Below, piece by piece: positions 1-6,970 of a DNA stretch of 58,510 nucleotides. The notes beneath the pieces were generated by a model, which saw only the letters and a program-made list of their open reading frames with translations, ran no database searches and was not told the origin of the DNA. The position numbers were made by a program, and so were the translations under genes. The stretch is from Nocardioides stalactiti. Lineage in GTDB: Bacteria > Actinomycetota > Actinomycetes > Propionibacteriales > Nocardioidaceae. The stretch covers positions 1 to 58,510 of the forward strand of contig NZ_JACEFC010000011.1 of NCBI RefSeq assembly GCF_014180715.1. The letters run 5' to 3'. Within the stretch, counting starts at the first letter, position 1. Every line of letters starts with the position of its first letter.

Positions 1-2
1 CG

Positions 3-569
3 CGGATGGTCGCGCGGCACCGGTCCGACCGCGACGCCGCGCGGGCGCGTCGGCGGGTGCTCGAGGTGTGCGACGGGCTGCACGCCGAGCTGACCGCGGG
101 GCAGCCGCCGACGGATGCCCTCGCCCGGATGGCTGTCGAGTGGCCGGTGCTGGCTCCGGTCAGCAGGACGGCGGTCGTGGGTGGCGACGTCCCCGCGGCG
201 TTCCGCGACCTGGCGTCGTCGCCCGGCGCTGGGGACCTGCGGGTCGTCGGTGCCGCGTGGCAGGTCGCCCACCGCACCGGGCACGGGCTGGCCGATGCCC
301 TGGCCCGGGTCGCCGCCGAGCTGCGCGAGTCCGACCAGGTCCGGCGGGTGGTCGCGGGCGAGCTCGCCTCGGCGCGCGCCACGGCCCGGCTGGTCGCCGG
401 CCTGCCTCTGGTGGTGCTGGCGATGGGGAGCGGCGCCGGCGCCGACCCGTGGCGGTTCCTGCTCGGCGGGCCGTTCGGCCTCGCCTGCCTGGGCGGCGGC
501 CTGGCCTGCGGTGTCGCGGGACTCGCGTGGATCGAGGCGCTCGCGCGCGACGTCGAGCGGGGCCGGTGA
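3..569 (+). CDS. TadB-type pilus assembly membrane protein (5' end outside window)
   Basis: This is the C-terminal part of a type II secretion F-domain protein of the Tad/Flp pilus machine, an inner-membrane platform protein that works with the TadA ATPase. The visible part has the helical F domain around residues 20-120 and two hydrophobic segments at roughly 128-145 and 152-175. The reading frame stays open to the window edge, so the true start is probably upstream, although an ATG exists at 6. It is followed two bases later by a second F-domain gene, as in actinobacterial tad clusters. The assignment rests on composition and the neighbours rather than on a sharp motif. Confidence 0.6.
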   Translation, partial: RMVARHRSDRDAARARRRVLEVCDGLHAELTAGQPPTDALARMAVEWPVLAPVSRTAVVGGDVPAAFRDLASSPGAGDLRVVGAAWQVAHRTGHGLADALARVAAELRESDQVRRVVAGELASARATARLVAGLPLVVLAMGSGAGADPWRFLLGGPFGLACLGGGLACGVAGLAWIEALARDVERGR

Positions 570-570
570 G

Positions 571-1290
571 GTGGGCGTCCTCGCTGCGCTGCTGGCAGGA
601 GCAGCGCTCGCGCTCGCCGGTCGTCCGCGTGCCGCTGTCGTCGTCGCGTCCCGACGCGCGGACGGTGCCCTCCCGGGCCCCGCCGAGGGCCCGCTCCGAC
701 GATGGCGCCTCCTCTGGTCGCTGCTCGCCGGGGCGGGAGCCGCAGCCTTCGTCGGTGGGCCGGGCGCACCGCTCGTCGGCGGGGTGGTCGCGGTGACGGT
801 CGGTGTCGTCGCGGCCCGCAGCGAGCCGCGCTCGGTCCGGCTCCGCCGGGAGGAGGTACGACGCGACCTCCCGCACGTCGTCGCCCTGCTCGGGGCGGCG
901 CTGCGGTCCGGCGCGGCTCCGACCACGGCGCTCGACGTCGTCCGCCGCGCCCTGCCCGGGGCAGCGGCCGACGTGCTGGCTCCGGTCGCGGCGCGGCTCG
1001 CCCTCGGCACGGACCCGGCGGAGGTCTGGACCGTCGTCGCCCGCGACCCGGTGCTCGGTCCGCTGGGCGCCGCGCTGGCCCGGGCCCATCGGTCGGGCGC
1101 TCCCGTGGTGGACGCCGTCGAGCGGCTCTCGGTGGAGCTCGGGCGAGCGTCGCGGGCCGAGGTCGAGGACCGTGCGCGAGCGGTCGGCGTCCGTGCCGCG
1201 GTCCCGCTCGGGATCTGCCTCCTGCCGGCGTTCCTGCTGCTCGGCATCGTCCCGCTGGTGGCGGGTCTCGCCCGCTCCATCGCCGCGTGA
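571..1290 (+). CDS. TadC-type pilus assembly membrane protein
   Basis: A 239-aa second F-domain platform protein of the Tad pilus. It has N-terminal hydrophobic segments (about residues 2-15 and 45-80), a soluble helical domain containing a conserved-looking 'LRSGAAPTTAL' stretch near residue 110, and a C-terminal pair of membrane helices near 205-235. The GTG at 571 is chosen because it lies just after the stop of the upstream gene; a longer frame opens at 115 but overlaps that gene entirely. TadB-TadC-pilin order supports the assignment. Confidence 0.65.
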   Translation: MGVLAALLAGAALALAGRPRAAVVVASRRADGALPGPAEGPLRRWRLLWSLLAGAGAAAFVGGPGAPLVGGVVAVTVGVVAARSEPRSVRLRREEVRRDLPHVVALLGAALRSGAAPTTALDVVRRALPGAAADVLAPVAARLALGTDPAEVWTVVARDPVLGPLGAALARAHRSGAPVVDAVERLSVELGRASRAEVEDRARAVGVRAAVPLGICLLPAFLLLGIVPLVAGLARSIAA

Positions 1291-1300
1291 TTCCGCGTGA

Positions 1301-1516
1301 TCGGCCGAGTGCACGACCAAGGTCGACGGTGACGACCGGCTCAACCCGGTCGGGATCGTCAACGAGCACAGTGGTGTGGTGGGCCTGCCGACGGTCATCG
1401 ACCTGGTCAGCGTGTCCCCGGGCTCGCACACCGTGACGCTCGCCTGCAGGGAGAGTCCCTCCGACGTGCAGTTCGAGGACCTCCGCATCGGGGTGCTCGA
1501 GCTCGCCGGCGACTGA
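1301..1516 (+). pseudogene. C-terminal remnant of an unidentified gene
   Basis: Between tadC and the pilin gene an open frame of 71 codons runs from the TGA at 1298-1300 to a TGA at 1514-1516. It has no plausible start codon near its beginning. Its translation is balanced and protein-like (acidic and hydrophobic residues alternate, with 'GIVNEHSGVVGLPTVIDLV' in the middle and two cysteines), unlike the Arg/Pro-rich shadow frames around it. I read it as the 3' end of a degraded gene. The remaining 1517-1673 holds the pilin leader; I see nothing else in it. Confidence 0.4.
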
Positions 1517-1673
1517 CGCCCCCGGTGCCCTGCGGGCCGGCATCCGTCCCGGTCGGCCGCCGCCCGCCATCCTCTCCACAGGTCCGCGCCGGGCCGCCCG
1601 GATCGGTCGGTCCGGTCGCCCAGGCTCTCCTCGTCCCGGACCGCACCGGCGGTCCGACCGAGGAGGAGGCGAC

Positions 1674-1868
1674 ATGACCCCACCCACCACCCGACCAGCG
1701 CTGCGCTGCGTCGACGAGCAGGGCATCACCACGGCGGAGTACGCCGTCGGGACGGCGGCAGGTGCCGGCCTGGCCGGCCTGCTCTACAAGCTGCTGAGCG
1801 GAGGGTTCGGCGAAGGGATGCTGCGCCGGCTCTTCGACCACGTCTTCAGCCTGCTCGGCATCGGATGA
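1674..1868 (+). CDS. Flp pilin-like small protein (DUF4244 type)
   Basis: A 64-aa protein with a short polar N-terminus, the motif 'DEQGITTAEYAVGTAAGAG' at about residues 14-32, and one hydrophobic helix. The G/TTAEYA signature with Glu five residues into the helix is typical of Flp/Tad pilins and of the actinobacterial DUF4244 family, where a prepilin peptidase cuts just before the helix. It would be the fibre subunit of the Tad machine encoded upstream. The ATG is preceded by a strong GAGGAGGAGG ribosome-binding site. Confidence 0.75.
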   Translation: MTPPTTRPALRCVDEQGITTAEYAVGTAAGAGLAGLLYKLLSGGFGEGMLRRLFDHVFSLLGIG

Positions 1869-1921
1869 GGCCGTCGGACCACCAGGCCCGCCGGTCTGGC
1901 CGGATCGAGGGCAGGCACGAC

Positions 1922-2266
1922 ATGAGGGGCGCGGTGACCGCCGAGCTGGCACTCGGGCTCCCGATCCTGCTCGCGGTCACCTCCGGGATGGTCTGGCTGC
2001 TGTCGGTCGGCGCGGCCCAGGTCCGCACCGTCGACGCGGCCCGGGAGGCAGCGCGCGCGGCGGCGCGCGGCGACGAGGTGGCGGTGGCGGGCGCCGTCGG
2101 CGAACGGGTCGCTCCCGACGGTGTCCGGGTCGAGGTCGCGCACGAGGCCGGCCGGGTGACGGCGCGGGCCGCCGGACACGTGCCGGGGCCGGGCGGCCTG
2201 TTCGACTTCCTGCCCGGTGCCGACGTACGGGCGGAGGCGGTCGCCGTGGTCGAGGAGGACGGGTGA
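1922..2266 (+). CDS. TadE-like pseudopilin
   Basis: A 114-aa protein beginning 'MRGAVTAELALGLPILL', the TadE-family signature in which a Glu follows a short N-terminal segment at the start of a membrane helix. It is a minor pseudopilin of the Tad apparatus. I place the start at 1922, which has a GAGGGCAGG site six bases upstream. An in-frame ATG at 1865 overlaps the previous stop (ATGA) and would add 19 basic residues not seen in the family. It overlaps the next gene by four bases. Confidence 0.7.
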   Translation: MRGAVTAELALGLPILLAVTSGMVWLLSVGAAQVRTVDAAREAARAAARGDEVAVAGAVGERVAPDGVRVEVAHEAGRVTARAAGHVPGPGGLFDFLPGADVRAEAVAVVEEDG

Positions 2267-2616
2267 GGGTGGCGGTCGACCGCGGCGCGGCGACGGTCGT
2301 GGTCGTCGCCTGCCTCGGCCTGGTGCTGCTCGTCGGCAGCGCGCTGGCGGTCGTCGCTGCGATGGTCACGGCGCACCGCTCCGCCCAGGCGGCCGCCGAC
2401 CTGGCGGCGCTCGCGGGAGCGACGGCCGCGAGCGACGGCGCGGTGCCCTGCGCGGCCGCTGCCGACGTCGCGAGCGCCAACGGGGCGCGGTTGACCGACT
2501 GCGTCGTGGCGGACGGGGTCGTGACGGTGGCTGTCGAGGTGCCGGGTCCGCGGTGGCTCGGCCAGGACCACGACCTGTCGGCCCGGGCGCGGGCCGGTCC
2601 GGCCACGGCGATCTGA
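2263..2616 (+). CDS. Secretion-neighbourhood TadE-like protein
   Basis: A 117-aa protein with a GTG start four bases inside the preceding stop. It has a short basic N-terminus, one hydrophobic helix at about residues 11-35, then an Ala-rich segment 'QAAADLAALAGA' and two cysteines. This layout matches the TadE-like protein (Rv3654c type) that sits in the actinobacterial 'helicase/secretion neighbourhood', next to a large helicase gene, as here at 3958-6300. It probably acts with the pilus or secretion machine at the cell surface. Confidence 0.65.
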   Translation: MRVAVDRGAATVVVVACLGLVLLVGSALAVVAAMVTAHRSAQAAADLAALAGATAASDGAVPCAAAADVASANGARLTDCVVADGVVTVAVEVPGPRWLGQDHDLSARARAGPATAI

Positions 2617-2675
2617 CCAGCGCCGGGTTAGCCTCCCTCTCGCAGGGGGACCACCGCTCGGCACCGGGAGAACCA

Positions 2676-3209
2676 ATGGGACGCGCACTCGGCACGATCG
2701 CCGCCACTGCAGCCGTGCTGCTGAGCCTGTCCGCCTGCAGTGGCTCCGACGGGGACGACGACTCGGGGTCCGGTGACGAGCCGTCGGCCGAGATCTCCTC
2801 GACCCTGTCGCCGCGGGAGGACAAGGCCGCGATCACCGCCGCCATCGCCGACTACGACAAGGCGCTCGTCGGTTTCAACGACGCGCAGGAGGTCACCGAC
2901 GACCTCGCCGCCGTCACGACGGAGCAGTGGGCGGGGTCGTTGCTGACGAACTACGAGGACAACCTGTTCTCCAACGACCAGCAGATGATCGGCAGGTGGC
3001 GCACGATCGTCGGCGTCATCACCCTCGACGGCAACGAGGCCGAGGCCCGGGTCTGCAACGACGGCAGCAAGGTCTTCGTCGTCGATCGAGGGTCCGACAG
3101 CACCCGAGGCGCGCAGCCCCGTGGCCGCGCCCCCGGCACGGTCGCACTGGTCCTCGAGGAGGACGGCTGGAAGGTCGACGGCTACGCCGTCACCGACGGC
3201 CTCTGCTGA
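2676..3209 (+). CDS. Putative lipoprotein
   Basis: A 177-aa predicted lipoprotein. A signal peptide ends in a lipobox LSAC near residues 17-20, followed by an Asp/Gly/Ser-rich linker. The mature domain (about 50-177) has two cysteines, one at the very C-terminus, and resembles small mixed alpha/beta extracellular domains that begin with an 'I.AAIADYDKAL' helix. I do not recognise the family. The start follows a weak GGGAG site. No operon partner is evident; the pilus genes end 60 bases upstream. Confidence 0.7.
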   Translation: MGRALGTIAATAAVLLSLSACSGSDGDDDSGSGDEPSAEISSTLSPREDKAAITAAIADYDKALVGFNDAQEVTDDLAAVTTEQWAGSLLTNYEDNLFSNDQQMIGRWRTIVGVITLDGNEAEARVCNDGSKVFVVDRGSDSTRGAQPRGRAPGTVALVLEEDGWKVDGYAVTDGLC

Positions 3210-3261
3210 CTCCCGCCGCCTCCCGCCGAAAATTCTTCGCGAAGTGGCGTAAGGAAACCGC

Positions 3262-3288
3262 GCTCCCATCCGTCTGCTGGGTGGGAGC
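3262..3288. terminator. GC-rich hairpin between lipoprotein and small Cys protein
   Basis: A 10-bp inverted repeat (GCTCCCATCC / GGGTGGGAGC, one G-T wobble) with a 7-nt loop. There is no T-run on either side, so it may be a terminator for the lipoprotein gene or a leader element for the gene at 3324. Confidence 0.35.
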
Positions 3289-3323
3289 CCTCGCGGGAGG
3301 GCGTGCAGAGGGGCGTGAGTCGG

Positions 3324-3596
3324 ATGGCTGTTCTCGGGGAGCACGGCGGGGCGTGTGCGGAGGAACCGGAGGAGTGGGCGAGGCTCGAGGAGCGGCACCG
3401 GCAGGCTCACGGGCCGCTGGAGTCCGCGGCGGTCGTCGGGCTGGCTGAGCAGGGGTTCTGCGGGGCGTGCTCGGTCTGGCTGAGCTGCGCGGAGCGTGCC
3501 GAGCGCACGAGACACACCGGGTTGGCCGCCGGCGCGCCGTACGACGCAGGCCGGCGTCAGCCCCGGTTCTGGGTCAGGGCACTCACCCGGGCGTGA
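3324..3596 (+). CDS. Small Cys-rich protein, WhiB-like spacing but degenerate
   Basis: A protein of about 90 aa of uncertain start (ATG 3324; GTG 3303 and 3315 are alternatives). It contains C-x2-C-x5-C ('CGACSVWLSC', about residues 51-60), the second half of the four-cysteine cluster of WhiB iron-sulphur regulators, with an earlier Cys about 40 residues before. The WhiB 'GVWGG' turn is missing and an altered 'GLAAGAPYDAG' stands near that position. It could be a divergent WhiB-like protein or an unrelated metal-binding protein; the frame has normal amino-acid composition. Confidence 0.5.
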   Translation: MAVLGEHGGACAEEPEEWARLEERHRQAHGPLESAAVVGLAEQGFCGACSVWLSCAERAERTRHTGLAAGAPYDAGRRQPRFWVRALTRA

Positions 3597-3602
3597 CGCG
3601 CC

Positions 3603-3932
3603 TCAGGCGTTGTCGGTCTCCTCGCCCTCGTCGCCGCGGCGGCGCTCGGCCTTGTCGAGCTTCTCGGAGAGCTCCTCGAGGCGCTTCTGCTCCTTGCGGG
3701 CCTTCCAACCCTGCTTCGCGCCGTACTTGAGGAACCAGAGCCCGACGAACACCAGCGACGTGGCGACGACGGCGACGATGAACAGGGTGCTGGCGGACAT
3801 CTCGATGCCGAGGAAGGTCGTGTGGACGTCGGTCTTGCCGTCGCTCGTGGTCGCTTCCTCGCCGGCCTTGAAGATGCCGAGCAGGATGCCGAGGGCGCCG
3901 ATGGCGAGCAGGATGAGCCCGAAGATGACCAT
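3603..3932 (-). CDS. Small membrane protein with coiled-coil tail
   Basis: A 109-aa protein with two hydrophobic segments (about residues 2-20 and 48-68), an intervening polar loop, and a charged, probably coiled-coil C-terminus rich in Lys/Glu. It is convergent with the Cys-rich gene and follows the helicase gene on the same strand by 25 bases, so both may share a transcript. No catalytic motif is visible and the function is unknown. Confidence 0.65.
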   Translation of the reverse strand: MVIFGLILLAIGALGILLGIFKAGEEATTSDGKTDVHTTFLGIEMSASTLFIVAVVATSLVFVGLWFLKYGAKQGWKARKEQKRLEELSEKLDKAERRRGDEGEETDNA

Positions 3933-3957
3933 GCCCGGAGACTAGACCGCGAGCGCG

Positions 3958-6300
3958 TCAGCGGGCGAGCAACGCGTCGAGCAGCAGCACCGCACCCTGC
4001 TTGTCGAGGGGGTCGTTGCCGTTGCCGCACTTGGGGGACTGGATGCACGACGGGCAGCCGCTCACGCACTCGCAGGCGGCGATGGTCGCGCGGGTCGCGG
4101 TGAGCCACTCGCGGGCGACCGCGTAGCCGCGCTCGGCGAAGCCGGCTCCGCCCGGGTGGCCGTCGTGGACGAAGACGGTGAGGACGCCGGTGTCGGGGTG
4201 GCGTGCCGTCGAGACCCCGCCGATGTCCCACCGGTCGCAGGTCGCGAACAGCGGGAGCAGCCCGATCGAGCAGTGCTCGGCCGCATGAGCGGCCCCCGGC
4301 AGGTCGGTGCGCTCGAGCCCGCTCGCCTCGAGCACGTCGTCGGGCACCGTCCACCACACCGCACTGGTCCGCAGGGTGCGCTCCGGGAGGTCGAGCGGGG
4401 TCTCGTCGATCACCTCGCCGGTGCGGCTGCGCCGTCGGAGGTACGACGTCACCTGGTTGCTGACGTCGACGGACCCGAACGACACCCGGCACCGCCCCCA
4501 CATCTCGTGGGAACGCTCCTCCACGATCGCGATGTCGGCGACGTCGCGAGCGGTCGTCGTCCAGTCGACGTCGGTGCGCCGGATCTCCGCGACGTGGGTC
4601 TCCAGGTCGAGGTGCTCGACCAGCCAGGTGTCGCCGCGGTGGACGTAGACCGCACCCGTGTGGGCCGTGGTGTGGGCCCGGCCTCCGTCGACCGTCCCGA
4701 TCACGCGGCCGGTGTCGGCCTCGACGAGCTGGACCGCGGAGCCGCCGGTGGACCGGATGTCGGCGAGGTCGGCGGCGCGCCGCCGGTCGGTCCAGAACCA
4801 GCCCTGCGGCCGGCGCCGCAGGAGCCCGGCCGCGACCAGGTCGTCGAGCAGCCCGCGTGCGGTGGGCCCGAACAGGTCCAGGTCGGCCGGCGTGAGCGGC
4901 TGCTCCTGGGCGGCCGCGCACAGGTGCGGGCCGAGGACGTAGGGGTTGTCGGGGTCGAACACGGTGCCCTCGACGGGGCGGCCGAGCAGGGCCTCGGGAT
5001 GGTGCACCAGGTAGGTGTCGAGCGGGTCGTCGCGCGCGATGAGCAGGCCCAGCGCCCCGCCGCCGGAGCGACCGGCCCGGCCGACCTGTTGCCAGAACGC
5101 CGCCCGGGTGCCGGGATAACCGGTGATGAGCACGGCGTCGAGCCCGCTGATGTCGATGCCGAGCTCGAGCGCGTTGGTGGCAGCCATCCCCATCAGACGG
5201 CCGCTGCGCAGTGCCTCCTCGAGCTCTCGCCGCTCCTCGGGCAGGTAGCCGCCCCGGTAGGAGTCGACCGTGCTGGCGAGGCCCGGTCCGATCTCGGCGA
5301 GCAGGTCGGACGCGCGTCGCGCGACCTGCTCGACCCCGCGCCGGGAGCGGACGAACGCGAGCGTCCGTACTCCCTCGACGACCAGGTCGGCCAACAGGTC
5401 GGCGGTCTCGGCTGCGGCGGGACGGCGGACCGGAGCACCCTGCTCCCCGGTGTAGGACGTCAGTGGCGGCTCCCAGAGCCCGAGCGCGACCTCACCCCGC
5501 GGCGAGGCGTCGTCGGTCACCGCCTCGACGGCCAGTCCGGTCAGCCGCTGCGCCGCGACCTCCGGCTCGGCCACGGTGGCGGACGCCAGGACGAAGGTCG
5601 GCGACGACCCGTGGAGCGCGCACACCCTGCGCAGCCGGCGCAGCACCTGGGCGACGTGGGCGCCGAACACGCCCCGGTAGTGGTGGCACTCGTCGACGAC
5701 CACGTGGTCGACGGTCGCGAAGAACCGTGACCAGCGCTCGTGTTGGGGGAGCAGCGAGCGGTGGAGCATGTCGGGGTTGGTGAGGACGTACTCACCGTGG
5801 TCGCGGGTCCAGTCGCGCTGCTCCTGGCTGCTGTCGCCGTCGTGGGTGGCGACCCGGACGTCGAGCCCCAGGGCGTCGATGGCGGCCCGCTGGTCCTGGG
5901 CCAGCGCCTTGGTGGGCGCGAGGTAGAGCGTGCTCGACCCGCGCTGGCCGCGCGGCCCGCGCGCCGCCCGCGTGGCCGTGAGCGCCGGCAGCAGGTAGGC
6001 CAGGGACTTGCCGGACGCCGTGCCGGTCGCGAGCACGACGTGCTGCCGTTCGTGGGCGAGATCGGCGGCCCGCACCTGGTGGCGCCACGGGAGCTCGATC
6101 CCGCGGGTGGTGAACGCGGCGACGACCTCGGGGTCGGCCCAGGACGGCCAGGGCGCGGTCGCCGCCTGACGGGCAGGGATCCGCTCCAGGTGGGTCAGCC
6201 GGTCCTCCCGGGTCGACCCGGCCGCGAGCCGCCCGAGCAGCGCCACCGGGTCGGCGGCACCGGGCCCGAGCGGGGTCCGGGCGGTCACGGCGGCGGTCAT
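3958..6300 (-). CDS. DEAD/DEAH-box helicase with C-terminal DUF1998 Cys cluster
   Basis: A 780-aa superfamily 2 helicase of the MrfA/YprA type. Visible motifs in order are Walker A GTASGKS near residue 95, DECH near 190, SAT near 235, then the second RecA domain with 'AFVRSRRG', 'TNALELGIDISG' and 'QQVGRAGRSG'. The C-terminal DUF1998-like region ends in four cysteines ('CECVSGCPSC' plus 'KCGNG'). Homologues unwind DNA in 3' to 5' direction and MrfA acts in mitomycin C repair. Its place beside tad genes is the actinobacterial 'helicase/secretion neighbourhood'. The start at 6300 is chosen because longer frames run into the divergent gene. Confidence 0.88.
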   Translation of the reverse strand: MTAAVTARTPLGPGAADPVALLGRLAAGSTREDRLTHLERIPARQAATAPWPSWADPEVVAAFTTRGIELPWRHQVRAADLAHERQHVVLATGTASGKSLAYLLPALTATRAARGPRGQRGSSTLYLAPTKALAQDQRAAIDALGLDVRVATHDGDSSQEQRDWTRDHGEYVLTNPDMLHRSLLPQHERWSRFFATVDHVVVDECHHYRGVFGAHVAQVLRRLRRVCALHGSSPTFVLASATVAEPEVAAQRLTGLAVEAVTDDASPRGEVALGLWEPPLTSYTGEQGAPVRRPAAAETADLLADLVVEGVRTLAFVRSRRGVEQVARRASDLLAEIGPGLASTVDSYRGGYLPEERRELEEALRSGRLMGMAATNALELGIDISGLDAVLITGYPGTRAAFWQQVGRAGRSGGGALGLLIARDDPLDTYLVHHPEALLGRPVEGTVFDPDNPYVLGPHLCAAAQEQPLTPADLDLFGPTARGLLDDLVAAGLLRRRPQGWFWTDRRRAADLADIRSTGGSAVQLVEADTGRVIGTVDGGRAHTTAHTGAVYVHRGDTWLVEHLDLETHVAEIRRTDVDWTTTARDVADIAIVEERSHEMWGRCRVSFGSVDVSNQVTSYLRRRSRTGEVIDETPLDLPERTLRTSAVWWTVPDDVLEASGLERTDLPGAAHAAEHCSIGLLPLFATCDRWDIGGVSTARHPDTGVLTVFVHDGHPGGAGFAERGYAVAREWLTATRATIAACECVSGCPSCIQSPKCGNGNDPLDKQGAVLLLDALLAR

Positions 6301-6383
6301 GAGGCCATTGTCACCATCAGGTCCGACAAAAGGAGACGGCGGAGCCGACGGCAGTCGTGGTAGGACTGACGTGGTTTGATAAC

Positions 6384-6397
6384 CGCGAGATATCGCG
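6384..6397. promoter_or_regulatory. Short palindrome upstream of the bldG-like gene
   Basis: CGCGAGATATCGCG (5-bp arms, 4-bp centre) lies 24 bases before the GTG of the anti-sigma antagonist gene, in the divergent intergenic region. It may be an operator; no clear -35/-10 pair was identified. Confidence 0.25.
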
Positions 6398-6420
6398 ACT
6401 CTTTCTCTGGGATGGACATC

Positions 6421-6753
6421 GTGGACCTGACACTGTCGACGCGCGAGGTCGGTGGCCGCACCGTCGTCGCCGTGGGGGGCGAGATCGACGTCTACACCGC
6501 GCCCAAGCTGCGTGACGCGATCACGGAGCTGGTGGCCGCAGGCAGCTATGACCTCGTCATCGACATGGAGAAGGTCGAGTTCCTCGACTCCACCGGTCTC
6601 GGCGTGCTCGTCGGGGGCCTGAAGAAGGTCCGTGCCCACGAGGGCTCGCTCCAGCTGGTCTGCAACCAGGACCGGCTGCTGAAGATCTTCCGGATCACGG
6701 GTCTGGCCAAGGTGTTCACCATCCACGAGTCCACCGAAGCCGCCCTGGCCTGA
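6421..6753 (+). CDS. Anti-sigma factor antagonist (STAS domain, BldG-like)
   Basis: A 110-aa single STAS domain. It shows the BldG hallmarks '[12 protein letters not shown]' near residue 20, '[11 protein letters not shown]' with the phosphorylatable Ser near residue 57, and 'KIFRITGL' near 92. Unphosphorylated protein sequesters an anti-sigma factor and so releases a stress or developmental sigma factor; phosphorylation by a serine kinase stops this. GTG 6421 is preferred over ATG 6412 because BldG homologues begin at the equivalent 'MDLSLSTR' and GGGATGG stands upstream. No partner kinase lies in the window. Confidence 0.85.
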   Translation: MDLTLSTREVGGRTVVAVGGEIDVYTAPKLRDAITELVAAGSYDLVIDMEKVEFLDSTGLGVLVGGLKKVRAHEGSLQLVCNQDRLLKIFRITGLAKVFTIHESTEAALA

Positions 6754-6970
6754 TCGCACGAGCGTGTCGCGGTCGAGGTCAGCGTGGGTAGCCGCTGTCC
6801 GGCGGCTTGAGGGCTCCAGCGGTAGGGACGACCCGTCCACCCCTTGAACTTGGCTGAGTGACCCCGGTCACACCCCTCGTGTGTTCTGCGCCACACCGTG
6901 CGTAGACTCCGGCGCGTTCCCCGACGTGCGCCGTCTCTCGGCGCACCCCCGAACCCCTTGGAGGAAACGC

